Of a stretch of DNA of 64,000 bases, positions 9,241-17,915 are shown one piece after another. The DNA is from Lentzea albidocapillata. Lineage in GTDB: Bacteria; Actinomycetota; Actinomycetes; Mycobacteriales; Pseudonocardiaceae. The notes beneath the pieces were generated by a model, which searched no databases, was not told where the DNA came from, and saw only the letters and a program-made list of their open reading frames with translations. Each line of letters starts with the position of its first letter. Position 1 is the stretch's first letter. The position numbers and the translations under genes were made by a program. The stretch spans positions 1 through 64,000 of the forward strand of contig NZ_JOEA01000024.1 of assembly GCF_000719115.1 (NCBI RefSeq), in the 5' to 3' direction.

Positions 9241-9671
9241 CAGGTAGCTGGCGAGTCGTCTTCCTGCTGCTCCTGTGCGTCGAGGCAGCAGTGCTCGCCG
9301 TGCTCGAAACGATGTTCCTGCCCCTCCGCTTCGACGGCACGCTGCTGCCGGACCTGGGTGCCTGGCCGTTCCCGATCATGATCATCGTGGCCGGCGTCAC
9401 GACGCCCCTGCTGGTGACGTGGGCGGCCGGGCTGTCCCAGCGGGTCCTGACCGCCGCGCTGCCGCTGCTGGTCTGGTTCTTCACGCTGCTGGTCTTCGGG
9501 TATCTCGAGCCGGGCTCCAACGCCGGCACGCCCATGCTGCTGCTGCAGGACTGGCGCGGGCTGCTGATGCTCGCGGCCGGCGCGTTCCCCGGTGCGGTGG
9601 CAGTGGGTGCCGTGATGGCGCGCAACGCGGCGAACCGGCCGGGCCGCTACGAGCCTGCCGGGATCCAGTAG
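9237..9671 (+). CDS. Small integral membrane protein linked to mshB
   Basis: A 144-residue protein with about four transmembrane helices (near residues 5-20, 38-57, 68-88 and 100-120). GTG start overlaps the mshB stop, with GGAGG 6 bases upstream, so it is co-translated with mshB. Mycobacteria also carry a small membrane protein directly after mshB (Rv1171, from memory). No catalytic motif is visible and function is unknown. Its 3' end overlaps the opposing GNAT gene by 25 bases. Confidence 0.8.
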   Translation: MTGSWRVVFLLLLCVEAAVLAVLETMFLPLRFDGTLLPDLGAWPFPIMIIVAGVTTPLLVTWAAGLSQRVLTAALPLLVWFFTLLVFGYLEPGSNAGTPMLLLQDWRGLLMLAAGAFPGAVAVGAVMARNAANRPGRYEPAGIQ

Positions 9672-10369
9672 CGGTAGCGGTGGTGCTCGGTGCAGCCGAG
9701 TTCCTCGTACAGCCTGATCGCCGGTTCGTTGTGCTCGGCCACCTGCAGCACGCACGTCGTGGCGCCCTGTTCCAGGCCCCAGCCCGCGACCTCGCCCATG
9801 AGCCGCCTCGCGAGGCCCTGACGGCGCTGTGACGGCCGTACGGCGAGCCGGGCGACGTGCAGCACGTCCTCGACCACAGCGCCGCGCACAGCCGCGATCA
9901 CGGTGTCGCCGGCGGTCGTGCTCGCGAAGCAGACGCCGCTCCCGCTGCCGAGCACGTGGCGTTGCGCGGCCGACACCTCGGGTCCGGCCGTGAGTTCCCA
10001 CCATCCGGGAAGATCACGACTCTCGGCTACGCCCTCCGCGAACTTCTCCAGCGGGCCGGTCATCACCAGTGACTCGGCACCACCCGGATGATCCAGATCG
10101 ACCCGCCACCCGGCGGCTTCGATCGCGGACTCCGGGGATGAGCCGTTGACCACATGCGCCGTGGGTTTGATGCCGTGCTCGCGGGCGAACCCTTGGACGG
10201 CCCTCAACGCGTCTGGAATCGGCATGCCGGGATCGCCGCAGGTCAGCGTGCTGTTGGCCCGGCCGGTGAAGCCCGCGGCGGCGCGCATCAACCAGTCTCC
10301 AAGCGGAACTTCTGCCAGGACGGGCCATGCTCGCGCGCAGAGTGATTCCAGGTGATCCACGGTGTGCAC
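9647..10369 (-). CDS. GNAT-family N-acetyltransferase
   Basis: A 240-residue protein whose C-terminal half is a GNAT domain: acetyl-CoA loop RPSQRRQGLARRLM (near residue 190) and a closing strand and helix EHNEPAIRLYEELGC typical of the fold. The N-terminal half, beginning with VDHLESLCARAWP, is less conserved, as in the one-and-a-half-domain acetyltransferases. The substrate is not evident. It converges on and overlaps the mshB-linked membrane gene by 25 bases. Confidence 0.82.
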   Translation of the reverse strand: MHTVDHLESLCARAWPVLAEVPLGDWLMRAAAGFTGRANSTLTCGDPGMPIPDALRAVQGFAREHGIKPTAHVVNGSSPESAIEAAGWRVDLDHPGGAESLVMTGPLEKFAEGVAESRDLPGWWELTAGPEVSAAQRHVLGSGSGVCFASTTAGDTVIAAVRGAVVEDVLHVARLAVRPSQRRQGLARRLMGEVAGWGLEQGATTCVLQVAEHNEPAIRLYEELGCTEHHRYRYWIPAGS

Positions 10370-10457
10370 ACGTCCATCCTGGCTAGGTTGGGAAGAGATT
10401 TTCCGAGTTGGCCGAAGAACTTTGGGCTAGGGGTTGTGACGTGGCACACCGTGCAGC

Positions 10458-10476
10458 TAAGGCAAGCCTGACCGGG
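10458..10476 (+). promoter_or_regulatory. Candidate IdeR/DtxR iron box upstream of fdxA
   Basis: The 19 bases starting TAAGGCAAGCCTGACC match the remembered iron-box consensus TWAGGTWAGSCTWACCTWA at about 14 positions, and AGGC-AA-GCCT is a perfect central palindrome. It lies about 65-85 bases before the fdxA start and about 90 bases from the divergent GNAT start. The match is by eye and unscored. Confidence 0.45.
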
Positions 10477-10541
10477 TGATACTCGTACGTGCCGCGTACT
10501 CTCCGGCTTGCGCGGTGTGACCGATGAAGTTGGAGAGCGCA

Positions 10542-10868
10542 GTGACTTATGTGATCGCCCAGCCGTGCGTGGATCTGCTCGACAAGGCGTGCATCGAAGA
10601 GTGCCCCGTCGACTGCATCTACGAAGGCGACCGGATGCTCTACATCCACCCCGACGAGTGTGTGGACTGTGGCGCGTGCGAACCCGTGTGCCCGGTGGAA
10701 GCCATCTACTACGAGGACGACGTCCCCGATGAGTGGAAGGACTACACCAAGGCGAACGTCGACTTCTTCAACGAACTCGGCTCGCCCGGTGGCGCGTCGA
10801 AGGTCGGCAAGGTCAGCGCCGACCCGGAGTTCGTGAAGGTCCTCGCGCCGCAGGCTGAGGGGCATTGA
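10542..10868 (+). CDS. fdxA: 7Fe ferredoxin FdxA
   Basis: A 108-residue soluble electron carrier with one [3Fe-4S] and one [4Fe-4S] cluster. Cluster cysteines are Cys9, Cys17 and Cys50 for the 3Fe cluster and Cys21, Cys40, Cys43 and Cys46 for the 4Fe cluster, with an extra Cys25 as in Azotobacter-type ferredoxins. I chose GTG 10542 (GGAGAG just upstream, gives the family start VTYVI) over ATG 10524. The stop overlaps the dapC TTG start. This ferredoxin-dapC pairing is also found in mycobacteria. Confidence 0.93.
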   Translation: MTYVIAQPCVDLLDKACIEECPVDCIYEGDRMLYIHPDECVDCGACEPVCPVEAIYYEDDVPDEWKDYTKANVDFFNELGSPGGASKVGKVSADPEFVKVLAPQAEGH

Positions 10869-11962
10869 TCATTTCACGCAGGGGCCCGGCGCTGCCGGAC
10901 TTCCCATGGGACCAGCTGGCAGACCACGCCGCCAAGGCGCGCAAGTACCCCGGTGGCGTGGTCGACCTGTCGGTCGGCACCCCTGTCGACCCGGTTCCCG
11001 CGGTGATCCAGTCCGCGCTGTCGTCGGTCTCCGGCATTCCCGGCTACCCGACCACCCACGGCACTCCTGAGCTGCGTGCGGCCTTCGTCGCCGCGGTGGA
11101 GCGCCGGTACGGGATCGCCGGGGTCCAGGAAGCGGCGGTGCTGCCCACGATCGGCTCCAAGGAGCTCGTGGCGTGGCTGCCCACCCTGCTCGGCGTCGGG
11201 CCGGGTGACGTCGTGGCCGTGCCCGCCGTCGCGTACCCCACCTACGAGGTGGGCGCGCTGCTGGCGGGGGCCGAGGTCGTCCGCCTGGCCGACGGTGAAC
11301 TGCCGCCCGCCGGCACGAAGCTGGTGTGGCTCAACTCGCCGTCGAACCCGACCGGGCGCGTGCTGTCGGCCGAGCAGCTGCGGGACGCGGTCGCCGCCGC
11401 CCGCGCGGTCGGTGCGGTCGTGGCGTCGGACGAGTGCTACCTGGCGCTGCCGTGGGACTCCTCGCCGGTGTCGGTGCTGCATCCGTCCGTTGTGGACTCG
11501 TTCGACGGGGTGCTCGCCGTGCACTCGCTGTCGAAGTCGTCGTCGCTCGCGGGCTACCGGGCCGGGTTCGTCACCGGCGACCCGGAGCTGATCGCGGGCC
11601 TGCTGGAGCTGCGCAAGCACGCCGGCATGATCGTGCCGCGGCCGGTGCAGGAGGCCATGCGCGCCGCCCTGGAGGACGACGCGCACGTGGCCGAGCAGCG
11701 GTCCCGGTACCTGGCGCGGCGTGAGGTCCTGAAGCCCGCGCTGGAGGCGGCCGGGTTCACCGTGTCGCACTCGGAGGCCGGGCTGTACCTGTGGTCGTCC
11801 CGCGGTGAGGGCGCCTGGGAGACGATCTCGTGGCTGGCCGACCGCGGCATCCTGGCGGCTCCGGGCACGTTCTACGGACCGGCGGGCGCGAAGCACGTGC
11901 GGGTCGCGCTCACGGCCACCGACGAACGGATCGGCGCGGCAGCCGAGCGACTCAAGGCTTGA
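10865..11962 (+). CDS. dapC: Succinyldiaminopimelate transaminase DapC
   Basis: A PLP-dependent fold-type I aminotransferase of 365 residues. It makes N-succinyl-LL-2,6-diaminopimelate from the keto precursor with glutamate in lysine/peptidoglycan DAP synthesis. The PLP lysine is Lys224 in [15 protein letters not shown], the substrate-binding motif is NSPSNPTGR, and the C-terminal arginine is in [11 protein letters not shown] start overlaps the fdxA stop. dapD and dapE follow within 3 kb, so the succinylase branch is clustered here. Confidence 0.88.
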   Translation: MIISRRGPALPDFPWDQLADHAAKARKYPGGVVDLSVGTPVDPVPAVIQSALSSVSGIPGYPTTHGTPELRAAFVAAVERRYGIAGVQEAAVLPTIGSKELVAWLPTLLGVGPGDVVAVPAVAYPTYEVGALLAGAEVVRLADGELPPAGTKLVWLNSPSNPTGRVLSAEQLRDAVAAARAVGAVVASDECYLALPWDSSPVSVLHPSVVDSFDGVLAVHSLSKSSSLAGYRAGFVTGDPELIAGLLELRKHAGMIVPRPVQEAMRAALEDDAHVAEQRSRYLARREVLKPALEAAGFTVSHSEAGLYLWSSRGEGAWETISWLADRGILAAPGTFYGPAGAKHVRVALTATDERIGAAAERLKA

Positions 11963-12863
11963 GAGCCGACCAGACTCTGCGAGTGAACTGGTTCGGTGGC
12001 ACGGCATCCGTCGTGAGCCGCACCGACGTGCTGATCTCGTCGCCGCTCAGGCCGAGGCCGAGCACGAGGTGCCAGTGCAGGTCCCAGAGGTCGGAGAACG
12101 CTTCCAGTTCCACGTCGGCGTCCGCGCTGACGTGCAGCACGGCCGGTTCCGCGACGCGCACGACACGTTCGACCGCCCGCACGTCCCGCGTGTTGGTGCG
12201 GAAGCTGAACGCCAGGTCGACCGTCTCGCTGTCGAGCCCGTACGTCGCGTACGAGTGGCATCGGTGGTGCGGCAACGACAACGGCTGGTTCGTCTCCAGG
12301 TAGAGGTCGCCCTCGAACCGCAGCGTCGGCGAGTGCTGGCTCAACGTCGCACGGGCGCTGACGAACTCCCAGCCGGGCATGTCCAGCTTGGGCACCAGCA
12401 GTTCCAGCACCTCGCTGCGGCGGGCGGACCGAGTCCGTTCACCTGAGCGCCACGGGATTTCCCTGCTGTAGGGCTCTTTCTTCGTGACGAACACGTACGG
12501 CGCGTTGTCGGTCTGCAGGCTGAGGACGACGACAGCGCGGCCGCGCACCCAGTCGAACGCGACGGTGGTCAGACCCGGTGCCACGCCGTCGAAGTGGCTC
12601 TCGACCCGGGGCCACCAGCTCGACAGCTCCTCGGCCAGCGCACCTTTGACGTGCCGGCCCTTCTCGTCGACGCCGACGATCCACATGGCCTCCGACCCGC
12701 GCGCGGCGTTGCACAGCGCGGCGATCTGCCGGGCGGCCTTGCCGTGGTCGATCGGCCACTGGGTCTTGAACTCCACGAAGGAGTCCTCGGACTGCGCCCC
12801 CTCCAGGGCACGTTCGATCGCGGCGCGAGCGTTCAACTCCAGTCGCTGTTTCAGCACGTGCAC
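11952..12863 (-). CDS. AlbA_2 (Schlafen-like) domain protein
   Basis: A 303-residue protein of uncertain role. Residues about 10-110 resemble the AlbA_2/Schlafen core: an acidic SFVEFKTQWP strand, RQIAALCNAARG helix and WIVGVDEKGRHV strand. The remainder (LETNQPLSLPHHRCHSYATY and beyond) I do not recognise. Its 3' end overlaps dapC by 11 bases. AlbA_2 domains occur in nucleic-acid-binding regulators and some defence proteins, but nothing else here says which. It sits between dapC and dapD yet is probably unrelated to lysine synthesis. Confidence 0.6.
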   Translation of the reverse strand: MHVLKQRLELNARAAIERALEGAQSEDSFVEFKTQWPIDHGKAARQIAALCNAARGSEAMWIVGVDEKGRHVKGALAEELSSWWPRVESHFDGVAPGLTTVAFDWVRGRAVVVLSLQTDNAPYVFVTKKEPYSREIPWRSGERTRSARRSEVLELLVPKLDMPGWEFVSARATLSQHSPTLRFEGDLYLETNQPLSLPHHRCHSYATYGLDSETVDLAFSFRTNTRDVRAVERVVRVAEPAVLHVSADADVELEAFSDLWDLHWHLVLGLGLSGDEISTSVRLTTDAVPPNQFTRRVWSALKP

Positions 12864-12936
12864 CTCCTAGAGCCGGCCCTGCGGGTGGCGAGGGCCCAGC
12901 CTGCGTCGGCAGACCGGGCCCCGGACACCGAGTTGC

Positions 12937-13899
12937 TCAGTCGTTCGCGTGCAACGCGGCGTTCAGTTCGACGCCGGTGCCCTTCCGGGGCTTGACCTTC
13001 ACCGTGCCGGTCACCGAGTCCCGGATGAACAGCAGGTTCGATTGTCCGCTCAAGGTGACCGCCTTGACGACCTCGCCGCCGGGCAGCGTCACCTTCGTGC
13101 CGGCGGTGATGTAGAGACCCGCCTCGATCACGCAGTCGTCGCCGAGCGAGATGCCCAGGCCGGCGTTCGCGCCGAGCAGGCAGCGCTCGCCGATGCTGAT
13201 GACCTGCTTGCCGCCGCCGGACAGCGTGCCCATGATCGACGCGCCACCGCCGACGTCCGAGCCGTCGCCGACCACGACGCCGCCGGAGATGCGGCCCTCG
13301 ACCATCGAGCTGCCGAGCGTGCCGGCGTTGAAGTTCACGAAGCCCTCGTGCATGACCGTGGTGCCGGACGCGAGGTGGGCGCCGAGGCGGACCCGGTCCG
13401 CGTCGCCGATGCGGACACCGGACGGGACGACGTAGTCGACCATGCGCGGGAACTTGTCGATGCTGAACACCGTCACCGGGCCGCGCACGCGCAGGCGGAT
13501 GCGGGTCTGCTCGAAGCCGTCGACCGCGCACGGGCCGTGGTTCGTCCACACGACGTTCGTCAGCAGGCCGAACATGCCGTCGAGGTTCGCGCCGTGCGGC
13601 CTGATCAGGCGGTGGCTGAGCAGGTGCAGGCGGAGCCACATGTCGTAGGTGTTCTCGGGTGCCGCGTCCAGGTCGATGGCGACCCTGACGCCCACGACCT
13701 CGACGCCGCGCTCCAGGTCCTCGCCGAGCAGCTTCGCGGCGGCCTCACCCAGGGCTTCCGCGATCTCGGCGGAGGACACGCGCACGGTGCCCAGCTCCGC
13801 CGTCCCGCCGAGGACGGGGGACGGGTACCAGGTGTCGAGGACGGTGCCGTCCGGGGTCACAGTGGCCAAGCCGATGCCGTATGCGGTGCTCACGGCCAC
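12937..13899 (-). CDS. dapD: Tetrahydrodipicolinate N-succinyltransferase DapD
   Basis: A 320-residue left-handed beta-helix transferase that succinylates tetrahydrodipicolinate using succinyl-CoA. Hexapeptide repeats run through residues about 165-270 (for example [20 protein letters not shown]), and a RFGANLDG-like pocket appears as [13 protein letters not shown]. Length and motifs match the actinobacterial DapD type. It is transcribed away from dapE, with a small lipoprotein gene between them. Confidence 0.92.
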   Translation of the reverse strand: MAVSTAYGIGLATVTPDGTVLDTWYPSPVLGGTAELGTVRVSSAEIAEALGEAAAKLLGEDLERGVEVVGVRVAIDLDAAPENTYDMWLRLHLLSHRLIRPHGANLDGMFGLLTNVVWTNHGPCAVDGFEQTRIRLRVRGPVTVFSIDKFPRMVDYVVPSGVRIGDADRVRLGAHLASGTTVMHEGFVNFNAGTLGSSMVEGRISGGVVVGDGSDVGGGASIMGTLSGGGKQVISIGERCLLGANAGLGISLGDDCVIEAGLYITAGTKVTLPGGEVVKAVTLSGQSNLLFIRDSVTGTVKVKPRKGTGVELNAALHAND

Positions 13900-13917
13900 T
13901 AAGCCTAGTCCTAAGGG

Positions 13918-14331
13918 TCAGTCGGGCACCTCCGCGCTGAAGTACAGCGAGCCCAGGTCGCCGCGAGTCGCGATGAGGACCTCGTTGCACTTCGACTGAC
14001 GCGCGTCGGTGCTGGACACGTTGTCGACGTGCACCTCGGCGCACCGGTGCGCCTCGAAGTCGCCCACGGCGGTCATCAGCCGGGGCAGGACCTCGCTGAC
14101 GTCCTCCTGGACCTGCTTGCCCTGCAGCGACCGGTCCAGCTGACGGGTCATGGTGCCGACGTCGTCGACCCACGCGGCGCAGTCGGCCGGGGTGAAGCTG
14201 TGCTGCGAGCCGCACGGCGCGGTGAACAACGTCCGGATCTCGCCGCACTGCCGGTCGCACGCGGCGGGAGCCTCGCCGCAGCCGGTGGCCATGAGCAGCA
14301 GGGAGATGACCAGGAGTGTGCGCTTGATCAC
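13918..14331 (-). CDS. Small cysteine-rich lipoprotein, unknown function
   Basis: About 137 residues from GTG 14331 (another GTG lies at 14340). The N-terminus IKRTLLVISLLLMATGC is a clear lipoprotein signal with lipobox ATGC. The mature part has eight further cysteines in spaced pairs (ACDRQC, PCGSQH, DCAAW, RCAEV, KCNEV), suggesting disulfides outside the membrane. I know no family. It lies divergent to dapE and 18 bases after dapD's start. Confidence 0.65.
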   Translation of the reverse strand: MIKRTLLVISLLLMATGCGEAPAACDRQCGEIRTLFTAPCGSQHSFTPADCAAWVDDVGTMTRQLDRSLQGKQVQEDVSEVLPRLMTAVGDFEAHRCAEVHVDNVSSTDARQSKCNEVLIATRGDLGSLYFSAEVPD

Positions 14332-14391
14332 GCACAGCACGGTATCGGCTGAACGGCTCAGTGCCCAAGCCGCTTGAGTAGGGTGAGCCGC

Positions 14392-15459
14392 GTGTCCGAC
14401 ACCCTTGATCTGTTCGCCGACCCGATCGACCTGACGGCCTCGCTGGTGGATGTTCGCAGCGTGTCCGGGGAGGAGGCGGAGATCGCGGACCTCGTGCAGC
14501 GGTCGCTGGAACTCCACGCGCCGCACCTGGAGATCACCCGATCAGGGAACTCCGTGCTGGCCAGGACGACCTTCGGCCGGGAGCGCCGGGTGGTGCTCGC
14601 CGGGCATTTGGACACCGTGCCGATCAACCAGAACTTCCCGAGCCGCCGCGAGGGCGATGTCCTGCACGGCTGCGGCACCGTCGACATGAAGGGCGGCGAC
14701 GCGGTCATGCTCGCGATCGCGGCCCTGAGCCAGAACGCGCGCCACGACCTCACGTTCGTCTTCTACGACTGCGAGGAGATCGAGGCCGAGCGCAACGGGC
14801 TCACCAGGATCGAGCGCGACCTCCCGGAGTGGCTGCTGGGCGACCTGGCGATCGTCTGCGAGCCGTCCAACGGCACGGTCGAGGCGGGCTGCCAGGGCAC
14901 GATGCGCATCGAGGTCAGGACGTCCGGAAAGCGCGCCCACACCGCCAGGGCGTGGATGGGCCGCAACGCGATCCACGGCTTGGGCGAGGCGCTGCGCAGG
15001 CTGGAGGCCTATGTGCCGCGGCAGCCCGAGATCGACGGCTGCCACTACCACGAGGGCCTGCAGGCCGTGAGGATCAGCGGCGGCGTCGCGGGCAACGTCG
15101 TGCCGGACGAGGCCGTGCTCACGGTCAACCACCGGTTCGCACCGGACCGCACGGTGGAGCAGGCCGAAAAGCACCTGCGCGAGGTCTTCGAGGGCTTCGA
15201 CGTCACCGTCACGGACCGGGCCGCCGGTGCGCTGCCGGGCCTCAACGCTCCTGCGGCACAGGAACTCGTGCAGGCCGCCGGCGGCATCCCGGTGGCCAAG
15301 CTGGGGTGGACGGACGTGGCGCGGTTCGCGGAGCTGGGCCTGCCCGCGATCAACTTCGGGCCGGGCGATCCGACGCTGGCGCACACCCAGGAGGAGAACG
15401 TGCCGGTCCGGCAGGTCACCGAGTGTTTCGCGGTGCTTAAGCGGTTTTTGCTGGACTGA
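14392..15459 (+). CDS. dapE: Succinyl-diaminopimelate desuccinylase DapE
   Basis: An M20 dizinc hydrolase of about 355 residues that releases succinate to give LL-DAP. Metal motifs: GHLDTVP (His and Asp), GTVDMKGGD (bridging Asp), YDCEEIEAERNG (catalytic Glu pair) and the late LAHTQEENV histidine. A dimerisation/lid domain sits between them. I chose GTG 14392, giving VSDTLDLFADP; GTG 14383 and TTG 14374 are in frame. It completes the dapC-dapD-dapE cluster. Confidence 0.9.
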   Translation: MSDTLDLFADPIDLTASLVDVRSVSGEEAEIADLVQRSLELHAPHLEITRSGNSVLARTTFGRERRVVLAGHLDTVPINQNFPSRREGDVLHGCGTVDMKGGDAVMLAIAALSQNARHDLTFVFYDCEEIEAERNGLTRIERDLPEWLLGDLAIVCEPSNGTVEAGCQGTMRIEVRTSGKRAHTARAWMGRNAIHGLGEALRRLEAYVPRQPEIDGCHYHEGLQAVRISGGVAGNVVPDEAVLTVNHRFAPDRTVEQAEKHLREVFEGFDVTVTDRAAGALPGLNAPAAQELVQAAGGIPVAKLGWTDVARFAELGLPAINFGPGDPTLAHTQEENVPVRQVTECFAVLKRFLLD

Positions 15460-15476
15460 TCACTAGAATCTCAGTG

Positions 15477-16259
15477 ATGACGGAAGAGACGAAGAACGGC
15501 GCCGTCGACGAGCGCCCCTCGGAGAAGCAACGCGGCCCGGTCGTGGAGAGGCGTGACCGCAAGGACGACCGCACCACCACCACGGACCAGCGCCTGCTGG
15601 ACTCCCGCGGCCCCTCGGACTGGGTGCACACCGATCCGTGGCGGGTGCTGCGGATCCAGGCCGAGTTCGTCGAGGGTTTCGGCGCGCTGGCCGAGGTGCC
15701 GGCCGCGGTGACGGTCTTCGGATCGGCGCGCACCGGCCGTGACCACCCGGAGTACCAGACCGGGCGTGACCTGGGCGCGGCGCTGGCCGAGGCCGGGTTC
15801 GCGGCGATCACCGGCGGTGGTCCCGGCGCGATGGAGGCGGTCAACCGCGGTTGTTCGGAGGCCGGTGGTTTCTCGATCGGACTCGGCATCGAGCTGCCGT
15901 TCGAGCAGGGCCTGAACCCGTGGGTCGACCTCGGCGTGAACTTCCGCTACTTTTTCGTGCGCAAAACCATGTTCATCAAGTACTCGCAGGCGTTCATCTG
16001 CCTGCCGGGTGGTTTCGGCACGCTCGACGAGCTGTTCGAGGCGCTGACCCTGGTGCAGACGAAGAAGGTCACGAAGTTCCCGGTCGTGCTGTTCGGAACC
16101 GAGTACTGGCAGGGTCTTTACGACTGGGTCCAGAGTTCGGTGCTCGCGGGTGGCAAGGTCGGCGAGAAGGACCTCGCGCTGCTGCACCTGACCGACGACA
16201 TCGACGACGCGGTGCGCGTGGTCAAGGACGCGCACAAGGCGTGGGCGGACTCGCACTAA
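15477..16259 (+). CDS. LOG-family Rossmann protein (TIGR00730 type)
   Basis: About 260 residues. The LOG/lysine-decarboxylase-like fold is shown by GSARTGRDHPEY, GGGPGAMEAVNRG and the signature PGGFGTLDELFEALTL. Characterised relatives are cytokinin riboside monophosphate phosphoribohydrolases; bacterial substrates are often unknown. An 80-residue charged N-terminus precedes the domain. ATG 15477 chosen (GTG 15474 adjacent). It follows dapE by 17 bases. A second, shorter family member follows directly. Confidence 0.85.
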   Translation: MTEETKNGAVDERPSEKQRGPVVERRDRKDDRTTTTDQRLLDSRGPSDWVHTDPWRVLRIQAEFVEGFGALAEVPAAVTVFGSARTGRDHPEYQTGRDLGAALAEAGFAAITGGGPGAMEAVNRGCSEAGGFSIGLGIELPFEQGLNPWVDLGVNFRYFFVRKTMFIKYSQAFICLPGGFGTLDELFEALTLVQTKKVTKFPVVLFGTEYWQGLYDWVQSSVLAGGKVGEKDLALLHLTDDIDDAVRVVKDAHKAWADSH

Positions 16260-16272
16260 AGCCCTGTGTTCA

Positions 16273-16311
16273 GGGGCCACGGGCGACTTCCCGGACGTCG
16301 CCACGGGCCCC
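16273..16311 (+). terminator. Candidate hairpin between two LOG genes
   Basis: Outer GGGGCC/GGCCCC and inner GGCGAC/GTCGCC stems are separated by a 3-by-3 internal loop. No real T-tract follows. It may separate the two LOG transcripts. Confidence 0.45.
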
Positions 16312-16348
16312 TTGGTCCTTCGAACGAGAAAAGTGAGAACCTCAGACC

Positions 16349-16882
16349 GTGTACATCGCTGTCTACTGCGGAAGCCTCGCCACCGTCCCCCAGAGTTATG
16401 TCGACCTCGCGGCGGAGGTCGGGCGCCAGATCGCGGCACGCGGCTGGCACCTCGTCTGGGGCGGCGGGCAGACGTCGATGATGGGCGCGGTGGCACGGCA
16501 GGCCAGGGCCGGCGGCGCCGACACCTACGGCGTCATCCCGAAGGGCCTGGCCACCAGGGAGATCGCCGACCACGAGTCGACGGAGCTGCACGTCGTCGAC
16601 ACCATGCGCGAGCGCAAGAAGATGATGGACGACAAGGCGGACGCGTTCCTGACGCTGCCGGGCGGCATCGGCACCGCCGAGGAGTTCTTCGAGGTGTGGA
16701 CGGCCGGCGTTCTCGGCATGCACGGCAAGCCCGTCGTGCTGCTCGACGTCGACAACCACTACAAGGGACTCGTCGAGTGGCTGACGGAGTTGCGGGACAA
16801 GGGTTTCGTCTCGCACGCCGCGCTGAAGTCGCTGATCGTCACGGACGACGTGTCAGTCGCCCTTGACGCTTGCGTCGTCTAG
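16349..16882 (+). CDS. LOG-family protein, short form
   Basis: A 177-residue protein that is essentially the LOG domain alone: VYCGSLATVP, GGGQTSMMGAVA, a conserved TMRERKKMM helix and PGGIGTAEEFFEVW. This matches the cytokinin riboside 5'-monophosphate phosphoribohydrolase form and length. GTG start. It is a tandem paralogue of the preceding gene, but the two are clearly diverged and may have different nucleotides. The 3' end overlaps the opposing winged-helix gene by 30 bases. Confidence 0.86.
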   Translation: MYIAVYCGSLATVPQSYVDLAAEVGRQIAARGWHLVWGGGQTSMMGAVARQARAGGADTYGVIPKGLATREIADHESTELHVVDTMRERKKMMDDKADAFLTLPGGIGTAEEFFEVWTAGVLGMHGKPVVLLDVDNHYKGLVEWLTELRDKGFVSHAALKSLIVTDDVSVALDACVV

Positions 16883-17905
16883 CCCCTTCGCCCTGGCCAG
16901 GACCTGGGTCTCCGGCAGCAGGTCCGGCAGCGGGCGGTACGCCGTCGCCGTCACCTCGAACCGCTTGCCGGACACCACCCTGCCCTGCCAGGAACCCGCG
17001 ATCTCGCCGTCCACCAGGATCGCCCCGCGCCGGCCGAGGATGCGGAAGATGTCCTTCTGCGCGGCCCTGTCCGGCAGCAGCAGGTCGCGGTCGCGTGCCT
17101 GGAGGTACGGGTCGGTCGGCGGCAGGAGCCTGACCTCCGGCGGTTCGGCGCCGGCGATCTCCACGTCCTCCGGCAGCCACGCCTTCTCACCCTCGACGGT
17201 CACCTCGGCCAGGCCCTCCTTGGGCCACCGCTTCTTGACCTCACGGGTCGACGTGCCGAAGTAACCGGCCACTTCGGACGGTCCGGCGGGGCCGTGCAGC
17301 GTCAGGTACCGGTGCACCAGTTCGTCGAAGCCCGCGGTCCTGCGCGGTACGCCCGGCCAGCCGTGGATGCGTTCGAACGTCACGGTCTTCTCCTCCGGGA
17401 TGATCCGGAGACCCGCGGGCAGCGCGCCGAGGCGGAAGATCGGGTCGCTCACGTGCTCGGTCTGGCAGCCCCGGCACGGTTCGATCGTCTGCCTGGGGGC
17501 CAACGGGGTGAGCGCCTTGCTGACCTCGCCCTTGGTCATCGGCTTCGTGACGATCGACCTCATGGCGGTGGCTATGTGCCGCAGGGACGCCACCATGTCG
17601 TCCACCTTCGGACGTGCGGCGCGGGCACGGGCGTCGGCGTCGCTCCAAGGCCACAGCGCGCGGGCGAACGCCTTCAGCTCGCCGGCCCGGTGCAGGTGAG
17701 GAGCGCCCCGCACGGACCAGGTCACGGTGAAGTCCGCTGTCGACGGTGCGTCCAGCCGGGCGGCGAGACTCAGCAGGGCCGAGCCGGAGGTGTTGTCCTG
17801 GACGCCCAGGGAGAACACCGCCAGCTCGGCCGCGTCGCTGATCCGCCGGTCCAGTTCGTGCTGATGGATCCGGTGGAGGAGCACCTGTTTCCGGGTGAGG
17901 TCCAC
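16853..17905 (-). CDS. Winged-helix DNA-binding domain protein (YcaQ/AlkZ-like HTH_42 family)
   Basis: About 350 residues from GTG 17905. The family resembles the HTH_42 winged-helix proteins, some of which (YcaQ/AlkZ) are DNA glycosylases that unhook crosslinks. Evidence: N-terminal TRKQVLLHRIHQHELDRR, a central HGPAGPSEVAGYFGTS winged helix and C-terminal LLPPTDPYLQARDRDLLLPD followed by GRRGAILVDGEIAGSW. I do not see the AlkZ catalytic QxQ with certainty, so the enzymatic role is unproven. It lies 10 bases after the S15 hydrolase on the same strand. Confidence 0.75.
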   Translation of the reverse strand: MDLTRKQVLLHRIHQHELDRRISDAAELAVFSLGVQDNTSGSALLSLAARLDAPSTADFTVTWSVRGAPHLHRAGELKAFARALWPWSDADARARAARPKVDDMVASLRHIATAMRSIVTKPMTKGEVSKALTPLAPRQTIEPCRGCQTEHVSDPIFRLGALPAGLRIIPEEKTVTFERIHGWPGVPRRTAGFDELVHRYLTLHGPAGPSEVAGYFGTSTREVKKRWPKEGLAEVTVEGEKAWLPEDVEIAGAEPPEVRLLPPTDPYLQARDRDLLLPDRAAQKDIFRILGRRGAILVDGEIAGSWQGRVVSGKRFEVTATAYRPLPDLLPETQVLARAKGLDDASVKGD

Positions 17906-17915
17906 CCGGACATTC

